NCBI GenBank assembly: GCA_001423545.1
Contig: LMOK01000002.1
Location: 1,054,001-1,118,000, forward strand
Origin: Orlajensenia sp001423545
Lineage (GTDB): Bacteria > Actinomycetota > Actinomycetes > Actinomycetales > Microbacteriaceae
Length of the DNA: 64,000 nt
Direction: 5' to 3'
The position numbers and the translations under genes were made by a program. The notes under the pieces were generated by a model. That model did no database searches, was not told the origin of the DNA, and saw only the letters and a list, made by a program, of their open reading frames with translations. Shown here one piece after another: positions 48,699 through 59,405 of this stretch (its first letter is position 1; the number at the start of each line of letters is the position of its first letter).

Positions 48699-49775
48699 AT
48701 GACCGACGCGCCCTACCGCGTCCTCGTTATCGAAGATGACGAGGACGTTGCGCTGTTCACGCGCACCGTGCTCGAGAAGCGCGCAGGATGCGATGTGCGG
48801 GTCCTCTACTCGGGCATCGGCGCGATCGACGTGGTGCGCGAGTTCCGGCCCGACGTGCTGGTGACGGATGTCGAACTACCGGGCGCCAGCGGACTCGACA
48901 TCCTCGAGCAGGCGCGCATCATCGATCCCTCCCTTCCCGTCATCGTCATGACGGCGCACGCCTCCGTCGACTATGCAGTCCGGGCCCTGCGAGATCGCGC
49001 CGACGAGTTCCTCACCAAGCCCGTGCCGAGCACCGTCCTGGTCGAGACCGTCCACCGCCTCGGCGCGAGGTCGCGTCAGGCGGCCGCGGCACGTCAGAAG
49101 CGCACAGTGCTCGCGATCGGCGCCCACCCCGACGACGTCGAGATCGGCGTCGGAGGGGTTTTGGCGGCCCACGCAGCGGCCGGCGACCCGATCGTCATCC
49201 TCACGCTCTCCCGCGGTGCCCGCGGAGGTGCCGCAGACGACCGCCAGCACGAGTCGCTGGCGTCAGCCGAGATCCTCGGTGCGAGGCTCTTCATGGAGGA
49301 TCTCGAGGACACCCGCATCCCGAACTCCGACCCGACGGTCGGCATCATCGAGCGGGTCGTCGCCGAGGTGTCGCCGGGCATCGTGTACACGCACACGAAG
49401 AACGAGAGACACCAGGACCACCGCTCCGTCCACGAGGCGGCTCTCATCGCCACGCGCAAGGTCCCGACCGTCGCGTGCTTCCAGTCGCCGTCATCGACCA
49501 TCGAGTTCCGGCCCAGCCGATTCGTCACCATCGACGGTCACACCGACACGAAGCTCGCCCTGCTGCGAGCGTTCGCGTCGCAGGCCGGCATCCGCGACTA
49601 TCTCGAACCCGACTTCGTTCTCGCCACCGCCCGCTACTGGTCGCGGTTCGGCACCGGCCGCTACAGCGAGCCGCTCGAGATCATCCGTGACAGCGCCGCG
49701 ATCGGCGCTCCGTCATCCATCGACACCTCGGCCGGCGCTGTGGCGTCGAGTCCGAGACCTGGGGAGGAAATGTGA
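48699..49775 (+). CDS. Receiver domain fused to PIG-L (LmbE-type) deacetylase
   Basis: A 358-residue two-domain protein. Residues 1-120 form a CheY-like receiver with acidic pocket (VLVIEDDEDV), phospho-acceptor Asp in DVLVTDVELPGASG, Thr in VIVMTAHAS and Lys in FLTKPVPS. From about 135 on is a PIG-L/LmbE zinc deacetylase with AIGAHPDDVEIG (HPDD) and TKNERHQDHRSVHEAAL (HxDH), so both halves look active. PIG-L enzymes remove acetyl groups from N-acetylglucosaminyl substrates (for example MshB, GPI). A deacetylase as output domain of a response regulator is unusual. It leads a cluster whose genes overlap by about four bases each. Confidence 0.88.
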   Translation: MTDAPYRVLVIEDDEDVALFTRTVLEKRAGCDVRVLYSGIGAIDVVREFRPDVLVTDVELPGASGLDILEQARIIDPSLPVIVMTAHASVDYAVRALRDRADEFLTKPVPSTVLVETVHRLGARSRQAAAARQKRTVLAIGAHPDDVEIGVGGVLAAHAAAGDPIVILTLSRGARGGAADDRQHESLASAEILGARLFMEDLEDTRIPNSDPTVGIIERVVAEVSPGIVYTHTKNERHQDHRSVHEAALIATRKVPTVACFQSPSSTIEFRPSRFVTIDGHTDTKLALLRAFASQAGIRDYLEPDFVLATARYWSRFGTGRYSEPLEIIRDSAAIGAPSSIDTSAGAVASSPRPGEEM

Positions 49776-50737
49776 CCATCTCGCGAGTGCTCGTGACGGG
49801 GGCCGGGGGGCCGGCAGGAGTGGCGGTCATCCGCTCGCTGCTCGAGCGCGACGACCTCGAGGTCTTCGCAGCCGACATGGACGGCTGGGCCAGTGCCCTC
49901 TACCTCGTTCCGGCCGAGCGACGCCGCATCATACCGGCCGGCCTCGCGCCCGAATTCGTCGACGCCATCATCGAGCTCGTCGCCGAGGACGCCATCGACG
50001 TGATCGTGTCGACGGTGGATGCCGAGCTCCCCGGCCTCGCCGACAGGCGCGCTGAACTCGGCGCCGAACTGGCGGCACCGTCGGCCGAGGCGCTGCACAC
50101 CACGCTCGACAAGTGGCTGCTCATGCAGGCGGTCGATGGCAAGGCACGCATCCCGCACACCGAGCTGCTCACCCAGGAGGGCGCCGAGTACGACTGGGTC
50201 TTCCCCGTCATCGTGAAGCCCCGCAGCGGCGCCGGCTCCCGGGGAGTGCACCTCGTGCACACGCGCGCCGAGCTCGAGGCCGCGGCGGGCGACACCAGCC
50301 AGATCATCCAGGAGAACCTGCCCGGCGACGAGTTCTCGGTCGACGTCATCCTCGGTGCCGACGGTCACGTCATCTCGGCCGTGCCGCGCCTGCGAGCCCG
50401 CGTCGATTCCGGAGTCGCCGTCGCCGGTCGTACCGTGCACCGCGCGGAGCTCGAGGACACGGCCGCCGCGTGCGCGATCGCCGCCGGACTCGTCGGCGTC
50501 GCGAACGTGCAGTTGCGCTACGCCACCGACGGCACTCCGGCGCTCCTCGAGATCAACCCGCGCTTCTCGGGCTCCATGCCGCTCACCGTGGCGGCCGGCG
50601 TCGACATGCCGTCCCTCGCCGTCGATCTGGCTCTCGGGCGTGAGCTCCCGCACACCGTCCCGTTCCAGGAGATCGCCGTCACGCGCTTCCTCGAGGACAT
50701 CTTCCTTCCCGTCGACGAGATCATCGCGTCCTCATGA
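49772..50737 (+). CDS. ATP-grasp ligase
   Basis: A 321-residue ATP-grasp enzyme. The N-terminus is a Rossmann-like preATP-grasp domain (RVLVTGAGGPAGVAVIRSLL), followed by the central lobe (FPVIVKPRSGAGSRGVHLV) and the C-terminal metal-binding part (PALLEINPRFSGSMPL), resembling carbamoyl-phosphate-synthase-like or PylC-like ligases. Such enzymes join a carboxylate to an amine or thiol through an acylphosphate. In this cluster it might attach an amino acid to a deacetylated sugar; that is inference only. GTG start overlaps the previous stop by four bases (GTGA). Confidence 0.85.
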   Translation: MTISRVLVTGAGGPAGVAVIRSLLERDDLEVFAADMDGWASALYLVPAERRRIIPAGLAPEFVDAIIELVAEDAIDVIVSTVDAELPGLADRRAELGAELAAPSAEALHTTLDKWLLMQAVDGKARIPHTELLTQEGAEYDWVFPVIVKPRSGAGSRGVHLVHTRAELEAAAGDTSQIIQENLPGDEFSVDVILGADGHVISAVPRLRARVDSGVAVAGRTVHRAELEDTAAACAIAAGLVGVANVQLRYATDGTPALLEINPRFSGSMPLTVAAGVDMPSLAVDLALGRELPHTVPFQEIAVTRFLEDIFLPVDEIIASS

Positions 50738-51483
50738 GCGTGGCATCGCATCCGGAGCTGAACGGCGACTGGCATGTGCACTCGCAGTTCTCCGACGATG
50801 CGACGAGCACGATGTCGGAGAACATCCGAGTGGCGGCCGAGCGCGGCATCCGTCACCTGCGACTGATCGATCACGTGCGGGTGAGCACGACCTGGGTGCC
50901 GGAGTTCCTCGCTGCCGTCGCCGCTGAACGCGTCTTCGCGCCCGAGTCGCTCACCGTGCACACCGGGGTCGAGGCGAAGATCCTCGACGCGTCCGGACGG
51001 CTCGACATCCCCTCCGACCTCGTGATCGGGCCGGGCGGTGTCGACGGCATCGTCATCGCCGATCACCAGTTCCCGAGTCAGGACGGCCCATGGACACCCG
51101 AGCGCACGCGTGCCGAACTCGCTGCGGGACTCTCGACGACGGATGCGCTGGCCACGCTCGTGCACGCCACGATCGGCGCCATGAGGCTCGCGCCCGGCGG
51201 CCAGCTCGCGCATCCGTTCTCGATCGTCCCGAAGATCGGGCTCAGTGAGGACGAACTCCCTGACGAACTGCTCGCGGAGTGGGCGGATGCCGCAGCCGCG
51301 ACGGGCACGAGCATCGAGGTCAACGAGAAGTGGGCCTGCCCGGGCCCCCGCGTGATCAGGGCGGCCCGAGCGGCCGGTGCGACGGTCGTCGCCGCCACGG
51401 ACAGTCACGTGGCCGAGGACGTCGGACGCTACGACCGCGTCATCGAACTGCTGGATGCCGCAGTCGCGGGGGAGACCGCATGA
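50734..51483 (+). CDS. PHP-domain phosphoesterase (histidinol-phosphatase-like)
   Basis: A 249-residue PHP protein with DWHVHSQFSDDA (HxH), LIDHVRVS (DH), HTGVEAKIL (Glu), VIADHQFP (His), LAHPFSIVP (His) and ATDSHVAEDVG (DxH), so the trinuclear metal site seems complete. Its overall plan is like histidinol phosphatase HisK/YcdX rather than the RNase-AM-type PHP protein at 22654. The substrate is probably a phosphorylated small molecule made or used by the surrounding genes. Overlaps both neighbours by four bases. Confidence 0.83.
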   Translation: MSVASHPELNGDWHVHSQFSDDATSTMSENIRVAAERGIRHLRLIDHVRVSTTWVPEFLAAVAAERVFAPESLTVHTGVEAKILDASGRLDIPSDLVIGPGGVDGIVIADHQFPSQDGPWTPERTRAELAAGLSTTDALATLVHATIGAMRLAPGGQLAHPFSIVPKIGLSEDELPDELLAEWADAAAATGTSIEVNEKWACPGPRVIRAARAAGATVVAATDSHVAEDVGRYDRVIELLDAAVAGETA

Positions 51484-52979
51484 CGCCGGCCGACTGGGGG
51501 AACACCCTCGAGACGATCCTCGTGGTCGTGCTCGTCATCTTCGTGGCGCTCGGCATCGTGCCGGTGCTCATGATGGCGTACCAGTTCCTGCTCATTCCCT
51601 TCCACGCCTTCCGCAACCACTACCGGAAGGCGGCGCCCTACCTGCCCAACGTCGCGGTGATCGTGCCGGCCTGGAACGAGGGCGCTGTGATCGGAGCGTC
51701 GATCGACAGGCTCATGTCGCTGGAATACCCGGAGGGGCGCCTCCGCATCTACGTCGTCGACGACGCGTCGACGGATGACACCCCCGACGTCGTGAAGGCG
51801 AAGGCGCTGCAGTACCCCGGCGCGGTGTTCCACCTGCGACGGGACGTGGGCGGTGAGGGCAAAGCGCACACGCTGAATCACGGCATCCGCGTCGTGCTCT
51901 CCGAGGACTGGATGGAGGCGTTGCTCATCATGGACGCCGACGTCATCTACCTGCCCGACTCGCTGCGCCGCATGACGCGGCATCTCGCCGACCCCGAGGT
52001 GGGCGCCGTCACGGCCTACATCCGCGAGGGCAGCACCGACAAGAACTTCCTCAACCGCTTCATCGCCTTCGAGTACGTGCTCTCGCAGATCGGCAGTCGC
52101 CGCGCGCAGAACGTGCTCGGCGCCCTGGCCTGCCTGGCCGGGGGTGCCCAGCTGCACTCGCGCTTCAACCTCGTCGACATCGGCGGCGCCATCGACACCA
52201 GTTCCCTGGCCGAGGACACCGTGACGACGTTCAAGACCCAGCTGGCCGGCCGACGGGTGGTCTTCGAGCCCTACGCCGTCGTGCTCGCCGAGGAGCCCCA
52301 CGCCATCGCAGCTCTCTGGAAGCAGCGGCTGCGCTGGGCACGCGGCAACGTGCAGCTCACCAAGCGCTACAAGGACGTCTGGTTCCGCCCGTCGAGGAAG
52401 CACAACCTCGGCAGCATCTCGTTCGGGCTGTTCTGGTTCAGTGTGTTCCTGCTGCCGGTGCTGATGATCCTCTCCTCCATCGGTCTCATCGGGCTCCTCC
52501 TGCTGGAGTCCAACCTGGCCTCCGAGGTGTTCCGCATCCTCTGGGTCACGGCGGCATGCACCTACATCTACACGATGCTGCTCGCGTCCCAACTCGATCC
52601 GGTCACCGGACGCTCCAGCTGGCGCGAGGCGATCCTGTTCCCCGGGCTCATCTCGATCGTGATCATGGTCTCCGCCCTGCTGCCCGGATTCTTCGAGGTG
52701 GTGGTTCCCGCCTGGTTCGGCTTCCACATCACCGAGACCGGCCTCTTCCTCTGGACCCTGTTCACGTACATCTGGATCTCGGTGTCGATGCTCGGGGCGT
52801 GGCTGACGAAGGCCGTCGACGGCACCCGCGCGGGGCGCTGGTTGAGCCCGCTCCTCACGTACATCGTCGGCTACGGCCCCATCCTCTGCGCTGTAACCTT
52901 CGACTCGTACATCAAGGAGGCTCGCGGAGCCGCCATGGTGTGGGACAAGACCGAGAAGACAGGACGGGTGATGGGATGA
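51480..52979 (+). CDS. Processive GT2 glycosyltransferase, membrane polysaccharide synthase
   Basis: A 499-residue membrane glycosyltransferase. One hydrophobic helix (about 12-38) precedes the cytosolic GT2 domain with VIVPAWNEG, IYVVDDASTDDT (first Asp), LLIMDADVIYLPD (DxD), SLAEDTVTTF (ED) and QRLRWARGN (QxxRW). Four to five more helices fill residues 315-480. The QxxRW and C-terminal helices are the marks of processive synthases such as PgaC/IcaA (poly-GlcNAc), hyaluronan or cellulose synthases. Deacetylase next door makes a hexosamine polymer attractive, but the sugar is not determined. Starts in an ATGA overlap. Confidence 0.87.
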   Translation: MTPADWGNTLETILVVVLVIFVALGIVPVLMMAYQFLLIPFHAFRNHYRKAAPYLPNVAVIVPAWNEGAVIGASIDRLMSLEYPEGRLRIYVVDDASTDDTPDVVKAKALQYPGAVFHLRRDVGGEGKAHTLNHGIRVVLSEDWMEALLIMDADVIYLPDSLRRMTRHLADPEVGAVTAYIREGSTDKNFLNRFIAFEYVLSQIGSRRAQNVLGALACLAGGAQLHSRFNLVDIGGAIDTSSLAEDTVTTFKTQLAGRRVVFEPYAVVLAEEPHAIAALWKQRLRWARGNVQLTKRYKDVWFRPSRKHNLGSISFGLFWFSVFLLPVLMILSSIGLIGLLLLESNLASEVFRILWVTAACTYIYTMLLASQLDPVTGRSSWREAILFPGLISIVIMVSALLPGFFEVVVPAWFGFHITETGLFLWTLFTYIWISVSMLGAWLTKAVDGTRAGRWLSPLLTYIVGYGPILCAVTFDSYIKEARGAAMVWDKTEKTGRVMG

Positions 52980-53116
52980 CCGAACTCGGTGAGCGCGCCC
53001 TGCAGCGCGAGATCGACGACAACCGGCGCTCCGAGCGCCGCCTGATCCCGCAGGCCCTGCTGGCATTGCTGATCGTGGCTGCCATCGTCTTCGTGCGGCA
53101 GGTGTACTTCCTGTGA
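52976..53116 (+). CDS. 46-residue single-span membrane peptide
   Basis: A small gene held by ATGA/TGATG overlaps on both sides, which argues that it is real. The product starts with a charged amphipathic part (MTELGERALQREIDDNRRSE) and ends with one transmembrane helix (PQALLALLIVAAIVFV) and RQVYFL. Position directly behind the synthase suggests an accessory subunit, as PgaD or IcaD are for their synthases, though those are two-span proteins of about 100 residues or more. No family recognised. Confidence 0.75.
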   Translation: MTELGERALQREIDDNRRSERRLIPQALLALLIVAAIVFVRQVYFL

Positions 53117-53482
53117 TGGCCGACGCTCCGATGGCTCCGTGCCGCGTGCTGGTCGTCGACGACAGCGACGACCAGCGTGAGCTGCTCGGCAAGCACTTCA
53201 CCAAGGCCGGATGCGTCATCGAGCTGGCTGAATCCGGGGAGGACGGCCTCGCCGTCGTGCTCGACTTCGCGCCGGACATCATCGTTCTCGACCTGTTGCT
53301 CCCCGGTGCCGACGGCTGGATGATCACCACGCGGATGCGCGCGCTCGCTCCTGAGGCCGCCATCGTCATCTCCTCGGTACTCGACGCCCACGACTACCCG
53401 GTGGCTGATGCCGTTCTGCCCAAGCCGTTCACCGGTGATCAGGTGCGCGCGATCGTCGAACGCCTGCGCAGGGAGCACCCAG

Positions 53483-53493
<11 letters not shown>
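53116..53493 (+). CDS. Stand-alone response-regulator receiver, first
   Basis: A 125-residue receiver with no output domain: VLVVDDSDDQREL (acidic pocket), IIVLDLLLPGADGW (phospho-acceptor), AIVISSVL (Ser in place of Thr) and AVLPKPFTGD (Lys). The helix-4 region is shorter than usual (VLDAHDYPVADAVL). Lone receivers often shuttle phosphate or bind a target protein. ATG at 53116 lies within TGATG; the GTG three bases upstream is possible. It is followed by a second lone receiver. Confidence 0.85.
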
Positions 53494-55658
<2,165 letters not shown>

Positions 55659-55662
<4 letters not shown>

Positions 55663-55946
55663 GCGAGACCAGCATCAGGCGGAACGACGATGGCGGGCGC
55701 TACGAGCTCTCCATCGACGGCGAGATCGCCGGCTACGCCGAATTCCGGCAGAGCCCGGGCGAGATCATCGTGACCCACACGCAGACCCTGCGCGACTACA
55801 AGGGCCAGGGCGTCGCGACGCGGCTCACCGAGTGGCTGCTCGCCGACGCTCGAGAGCGCGGCGAGCGGGTCGTGCCGAAGTGCCCCTTCCTCGTGGAGTA
55901 CCTCGAGACCCACCACGAGTTCGACGACATCATCGATCGAGGCTGA
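55659..55946 (+). CDS. Small GNAT-like acetyltransferase (YjdJ type)
   Basis: A 95-residue protein of the short GCN5-like family (COG2388/YjdJ), made only of the acetyl-CoA-binding part: ELSIDGEIAGYAEFRQ, ITVTHT-like (IIVTHTQTL) and DYKGQGVATRLTEWLLADARERGERVVPKCPFLVEYL, where the GQGVA loop binds the pyrophosphate and the cysteine in PKCPF is conserved in the family. Substrates of this family are unknown. Overlaps the kinase by four bases. Confidence 0.83.
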
Positions 55947-55949
55947 CGG

Positions 55950-56786
55950 ATGCCGCCATTCGACGAGACGCCGGCTGCCGGTGCTGCAGACCTCGGCGTC
56001 GCGGTGGCGCAGTTCGCGCCCACCGACGACGCCGGGTCCAATCTCGCCGAGATGACGAGGCTCGCCCGACTCGCGGCATCCCGTGGCGCACAGCTCGTCG
56101 TCTTCCCCGAGTACTCGGCCTTCTTCACAGCCGAGCTCGACCAGGACATGGTCGATGCGGCCGAGCCCCTCGACGGGGAGTTCGTCCGCGCTCTCGCCGA
56201 CCTGGCCGCCTCACTCGGGATCCACATCGTGGCGGGTGTCCTCGAGCAGACGACGGACGCCGCCCGCTTCTCGAACACCCTCGTCGCCCTGAACCCGCGG
56301 GGTGAGCTGGTGGCCACGTACCGCAAGCAGCACCTCTACGACGCCTTCGGTCAGACGGAGTCCGCGCGGGTCGTGCCCGGTGCCATCGGCGATCCCGAGA
56401 CGTTCGTGGTGGGCGGCATCCGCGTGGGAATGCAGACCTGTTACGACATCCGTTTCCCCGAGGTGACCCGTCGCCTCGTCGACGCCGGCGCCGACCTGGT
56501 GCTGGTTCCCGCCGAATGGGTGCGCGGGCCGCTCAAGGAGCACCACTGGCGCACGCTCGCGACCGCGCGCGCCATCGAGAACACCGTCTACGTCGCCGCG
56601 GCCGATCACGCGCCGCCGGTGGGAGTCGGCACCAGCTTCGTGATCGATCCGATGGGGGTCGAGCTCGCCACGATCGGTGAGACGACGGATGCCGCTCTCG
56701 CCTGGGTCAGCGCCGAGCGCATCGCGGCCGTGCGTCGCACCAACCCGGCGCTGGCGCTGCGGCGGTACGCGGTCGTACCGCGCTGA
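55950..56786 (+). CDS. Carbon-nitrogen hydrolase (nitrilase superfamily, omega-amidase-like)
   Basis: A 278-residue C-N hydrolase. The catalytic triad is visible: Glu in VVFPEYSAFF, Lys in YRKQHLYDAFG and Cys in VGMQTCYDIRFPEVTRR. The sequence resembles Nit2/omega-amidase and related amidases. It starts three bases after the GNAT stop, as the last gene of the run, but is also convergent with an aminotransferase gene of the glutamine-transaminase type. In other organisms these two activities form the glutamine transaminase/omega-amidase route; the pairing here may be functional. Confidence 0.87.
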   Translation: MPPFDETPAAGAADLGVAVAQFAPTDDAGSNLAEMTRLARLAASRGAQLVVFPEYSAFFTAELDQDMVDAAEPLDGEFVRALADLAASLGIHIVAGVLEQTTDAARFSNTLVALNPRGELVATYRKQHLYDAFGQTESARVVPGAIGDPETFVVGGIRVGMQTCYDIRFPEVTRRLVDAGADLVLVPAEWVRGPLKEHHWRTLATARAIENTVYVAAADHAPPVGVGTSFVIDPMGVELATIGETTDAALAWVSAERIAAVRRTNPALALRRYAVVPR

Positions 56787-56844
56787 CGCGTCTCCGTCGC
56801 CGAGGCGCTTCGGCGGTGGTCGGCCGGCCGGTCAGTCCTTCTGT

Positions 56845-56880
56845 CCTTCAGCCGTTCAGCCGTTCAGCCGTTCAGCCGCG
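56845..56880. repeat. Short tandem repeat at the aminotransferase 3' end
   Basis: Four units of CAGCCGTT in a row overlap the last codons and stop of the minus-strand aminotransferase. No terminator hairpin is clear in the 77-base convergent gap. Confidence 0.7.
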
Positions 56881-58060
56881 CGAGTCTCGCGACGGCGTCC
56901 TCGAGCACGCTCGTGCGCTTGCAGTAGGCGAAGCGCACGAGGGAGGAGTATTCGTGGCGCCGATCCTCGTGCACGAAGGCCGTGATCGGAACTCCGACGA
57001 CTCCGGCCAAGGCGGGCAGCGATCGGCAGAACTCCACGGAATCCGGATGTCCCAGCGGACCGGCATCCGCCACCACGAAGTAGCCGGCCTGGGGGAGAGA
57101 GACCGTGAATCCGGCATCCGTCAGCCCCGACGACAGCAGGTCGCGCTTCGCCCTCAGGGTGTCGGCGGCCGCCGTGAAGAAGCTGTCGGGCAGGCCGAGC
57201 CCCACAGCGATGGCGGGCTGGAAGGGTGCGCCGTTGACGTAGGTGAGGAACTGCTTGACGGCGAGCACGGCCGTGACGAGCTCGGGCGGAGCGGTGAGCC
57301 AGCCGATCTTCCAGCCCGTGGTGCTGAAGGTCTTGCCGCCCGAAGAGATGGAGATGGTGCGCTCGCGGCCGCCGGGCAGGGTGGAGATCGGGACGTGCTG
57401 CGCCTCGAACACCAGGTGCTCGTAGACCTCGTCGGTCACGATGATGGCGTCGTGGCGGTGAGCGAGCTCGATGATCAGCTGCAGAACCTCGGGGCCGAAC
57501 ACGGATCCCGTCGGGTTGTGCGGCGTGTTGACGATGATCAGTCGCGTGCGGTCGGTGATCGCCGCACGCAGGTCGTCGAGGTCGGGCTGGAAGTCGGGAG
57601 CGTGCAGGGGAACCGTGCGATGAATGCCGTTGGCGAGTCCGATGATCGCGCCGTAGGAGTCGTAGAACGGCTCGAAGGTCACCACCTCGTCGCCAGCCTC
57701 GACCAGCGCGAGGATTGTCGCGGCGAGGGCTTCGGTCGCTCCCGCCGTCACCAATACCTCGCTCTCGGGGTCGAGGGTGATGCCTCGGAAGCGCAGCTGA
57801 TGTGCCGCGATGGCCTCGCGGAGCACGGGCATGCCCCGGCCGGGCGGGTACTGGTTGATGCCGGCCGAGATGGCGTCGCGGGCGGCCTCGAGCACCTCGA
57901 CCGGGCCGTCCTCGTCGGGAAAGCCCTGGCCCAGGTTGATGGCGCCGGTGCGGGTGGCGAGGGCACTCATCTCGGCGAAGATGGTCGCCGCGATGCTGCC
58001 GTCTGCGCCGAGGAGGCCGGCTCCGCGAGCCGCGCGCTGCCACGGTGCGTCGGCCGTCAT
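56864..58060 (-). CDS. PLP-dependent aminotransferase, class I (KAT/GTK-like)
   Basis: A 398-residue fold-type I aminotransferase. NLGQGFPDEDGP and NQYPPGRGMPVLREAIA mark the N-terminal region, VTAGATEALAATI binds phosphate, NTPHNPTGSVF holds the conserved Asn, and SISSGGKTFSTTGWKIGW carries the Schiff-base lysine. RFAYCKR near the C-terminus gives the carboxylate-binding Arg. The overall pattern matches kynurenine/glutamine transaminases and the actinobacterial N-succinyldiaminopimelate aminotransferase DapC, so a role between DapD and DapE is possible. Its ATG overlaps the end of the acyltransferase gene. Confidence 0.87.
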   Translation of the reverse strand: MTADAPWQRAARGAGLLGADGSIAATIFAEMSALATRTGAINLGQGFPDEDGPVEVLEAARDAISAGINQYPPGRGMPVLREAIAAHQLRFRGITLDPESEVLVTAGATEALAATILALVEAGDEVVTFEPFYDSYGAIIGLANGIHRTVPLHAPDFQPDLDDLRAAITDRTRLIIVNTPHNPTGSVFGPEVLQLIIELAHRHDAIIVTDEVYEHLVFEAQHVPISTLPGGRERTISISSGGKTFSTTGWKIGWLTAPPELVTAVLAVKQFLTYVNGAPFQPAIAVGLGLPDSFFTAAADTLRAKRDLLSSGLTDAGFTVSLPQAGYFVVADAGPLGHPDSVEFCRSLPALAGVVGVPITAFVHEDRRHEYSSLVRFAYCKRTSVLEDAVARLARLNG

Positions 58061-59286
58061 CGGTCTCCTCCCCGAGTGATCGTCGCGGGAGTCCGGGAGG
58101 ACAGGTCACCGTCGGGAGAAGGGGTCTCGTGCTGCGGCGTGGCCGGCACGGCGGGACTTCGCTCCGGCTTCCGCCGACGGAAGATGACGTCTCGGCCATA
58201 CTCCACGGCGCCGACGAGTCGACCGATCGAGCCGTCGAAGAGGCGACGCCAGGTGGTCCTCAGATTGATCTCGATGAGACGGTGGACGCCGTAGGCGGCG
58301 AGGATGACACTGCCGATCAGGAGGGGATAGACCAGGAGCTTGTTCGAATCGGTCGCGAAGCGCTGCAGCATCATGTAGCCGATGTGGGCGTGCAGAAGGT
58401 AGATCGGATAGGTCAGCCCACCCAGCAGTGCGGAGGCGGGGAGGGCGATGGCGCTGACGCGACGCGAACGGGTGAGGAGCATCGCCGCGAAGAACGTCGT
58501 GGTGAGGGTGATGATCGCGATGTTCGGAAGCGACAGTCCCCGATCGACCTCGATCAGGTGTGCGCGATGCAGTTCCAGCTGGAGGCCGCCGACATACGAC
58601 GCGGTCAGGGCGATCACGCGCAGCGGGCTCCAGCCGTTCGCCCGGATGGCGGCGATGATCGCGCCTCCCGCGAACAGCAGGTAGTAGTTGCCCAGGAAGT
58701 CCCCGCGGCTCGCGAGGGCCGGAGCGGCGAAGGTGAGAACCGCCATGCCGATCGCCCAGACCGACATGATGACGTCGAGGCGCCGGCCGAGGCCGAGGAA
58801 GACGAGCACGGCCACCAGTGCGTAGAACTTGAGCTCATAGAGGAGGGTCCAGTAGACGCCGTCCACCGGCGCATAGCCGAACACCGTGGGCATCATGGTC
58901 AGATTCGCGATGAACTGCGGCCACGTCACAGACATCAACTCGCCGCCCCATCGCAGCGCGAAGAGCGACGTGATGATCAGGCACACCCAGAACGCCGGGT
59001 AGAGGCGCACGACCCTGCCGACCACGAACTGCCGGGTGGTCTTGCCGAGGGCGGACTGCGCGATCACGAACCCGCTGATCAGGAAGAACAGGTCGACGCC
59101 CATGTAGCCGTACTTGACGATCTCCACCGCGATCGGCATCGTGTGGATCGACGTGACCTTGCCACCGGCCATGCCACCGAAGAAGTAGTGGTAGCCCAGG
59201 ACCATCGCGGCAGCGGCGAATCTGTAGTAGTCGACGATGGCGATCCGCTGGGGGAGGGAAGCCGACGCTGATGGGACTGACGGCAC
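58057..59286 (-). CDS. Acyltransferase 3 (OafA/YrhL type) membrane protein
   Basis: A 409-residue polytopic membrane protein with about ten helices. Family marks are YYRFAAAAMVLGYHYFFGG (where the catalytic His is normally placed), GYMGVDLFFLISGFVIAQS, VVGRVVRLYPAFWVCL and PVDGVYWTLLYELKFYALVA. Such enzymes move acetyl or other acyl groups onto exported sugars or peptidoglycan. The GTG at 59286 is chosen as start because CGGAGG lies before it; in-frame starts further up lack support. The C-terminal 50 residues are charged and Pro-rich. It overlaps the aminotransferase by four bases, so both share a transcript. Confidence 0.87.
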   Translation of the reverse strand: MPSVPSASASLPQRIAIVDYYRFAAAAMVLGYHYFFGGMAGGKVTSIHTMPIAVEIVKYGYMGVDLFFLISGFVIAQSALGKTTRQFVVGRVVRLYPAFWVCLIITSLFALRWGGELMSVTWPQFIANLTMMPTVFGYAPVDGVYWTLLYELKFYALVAVLVFLGLGRRLDVIMSVWAIGMAVLTFAAPALASRGDFLGNYYLLFAGGAIIAAIRANGWSPLRVIALTASYVGGLQLELHRAHLIEVDRGLSLPNIAIITLTTTFFAAMLLTRSRRVSAIALPASALLGGLTYPIYLLHAHIGYMMLQRFATDSNKLLVYPLLIGSVILAAYGVHRLIEINLRTTWRRLFDGSIGRLVGAVEYGRDVIFRRRKPERSPAVPATPQHETPSPDGDLSSRTPATITRGGDR

Positions 59287-59393
59287 TTCGCCTCCGTAGC
59301 TGCAGGATGAACAGAGATCAGAGTACCCGGCCATCGGATCCGGGCTCCCGTCGGTCCTGTGGATTGTCGCCGCAGCCGCGACCGATGATGGCC

Positions 59394-59399
59394 TACCGT
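59394..59399 (+). promoter_or_regulatory. -10 element of a leaderless lipoprotein promoter
   Basis: TACCGT ends six bases before the ATG at 59406; no ribosome-binding site is seen. Confidence 0.45.
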
Positions 59400-59405
59400 G
59401 ACTGC

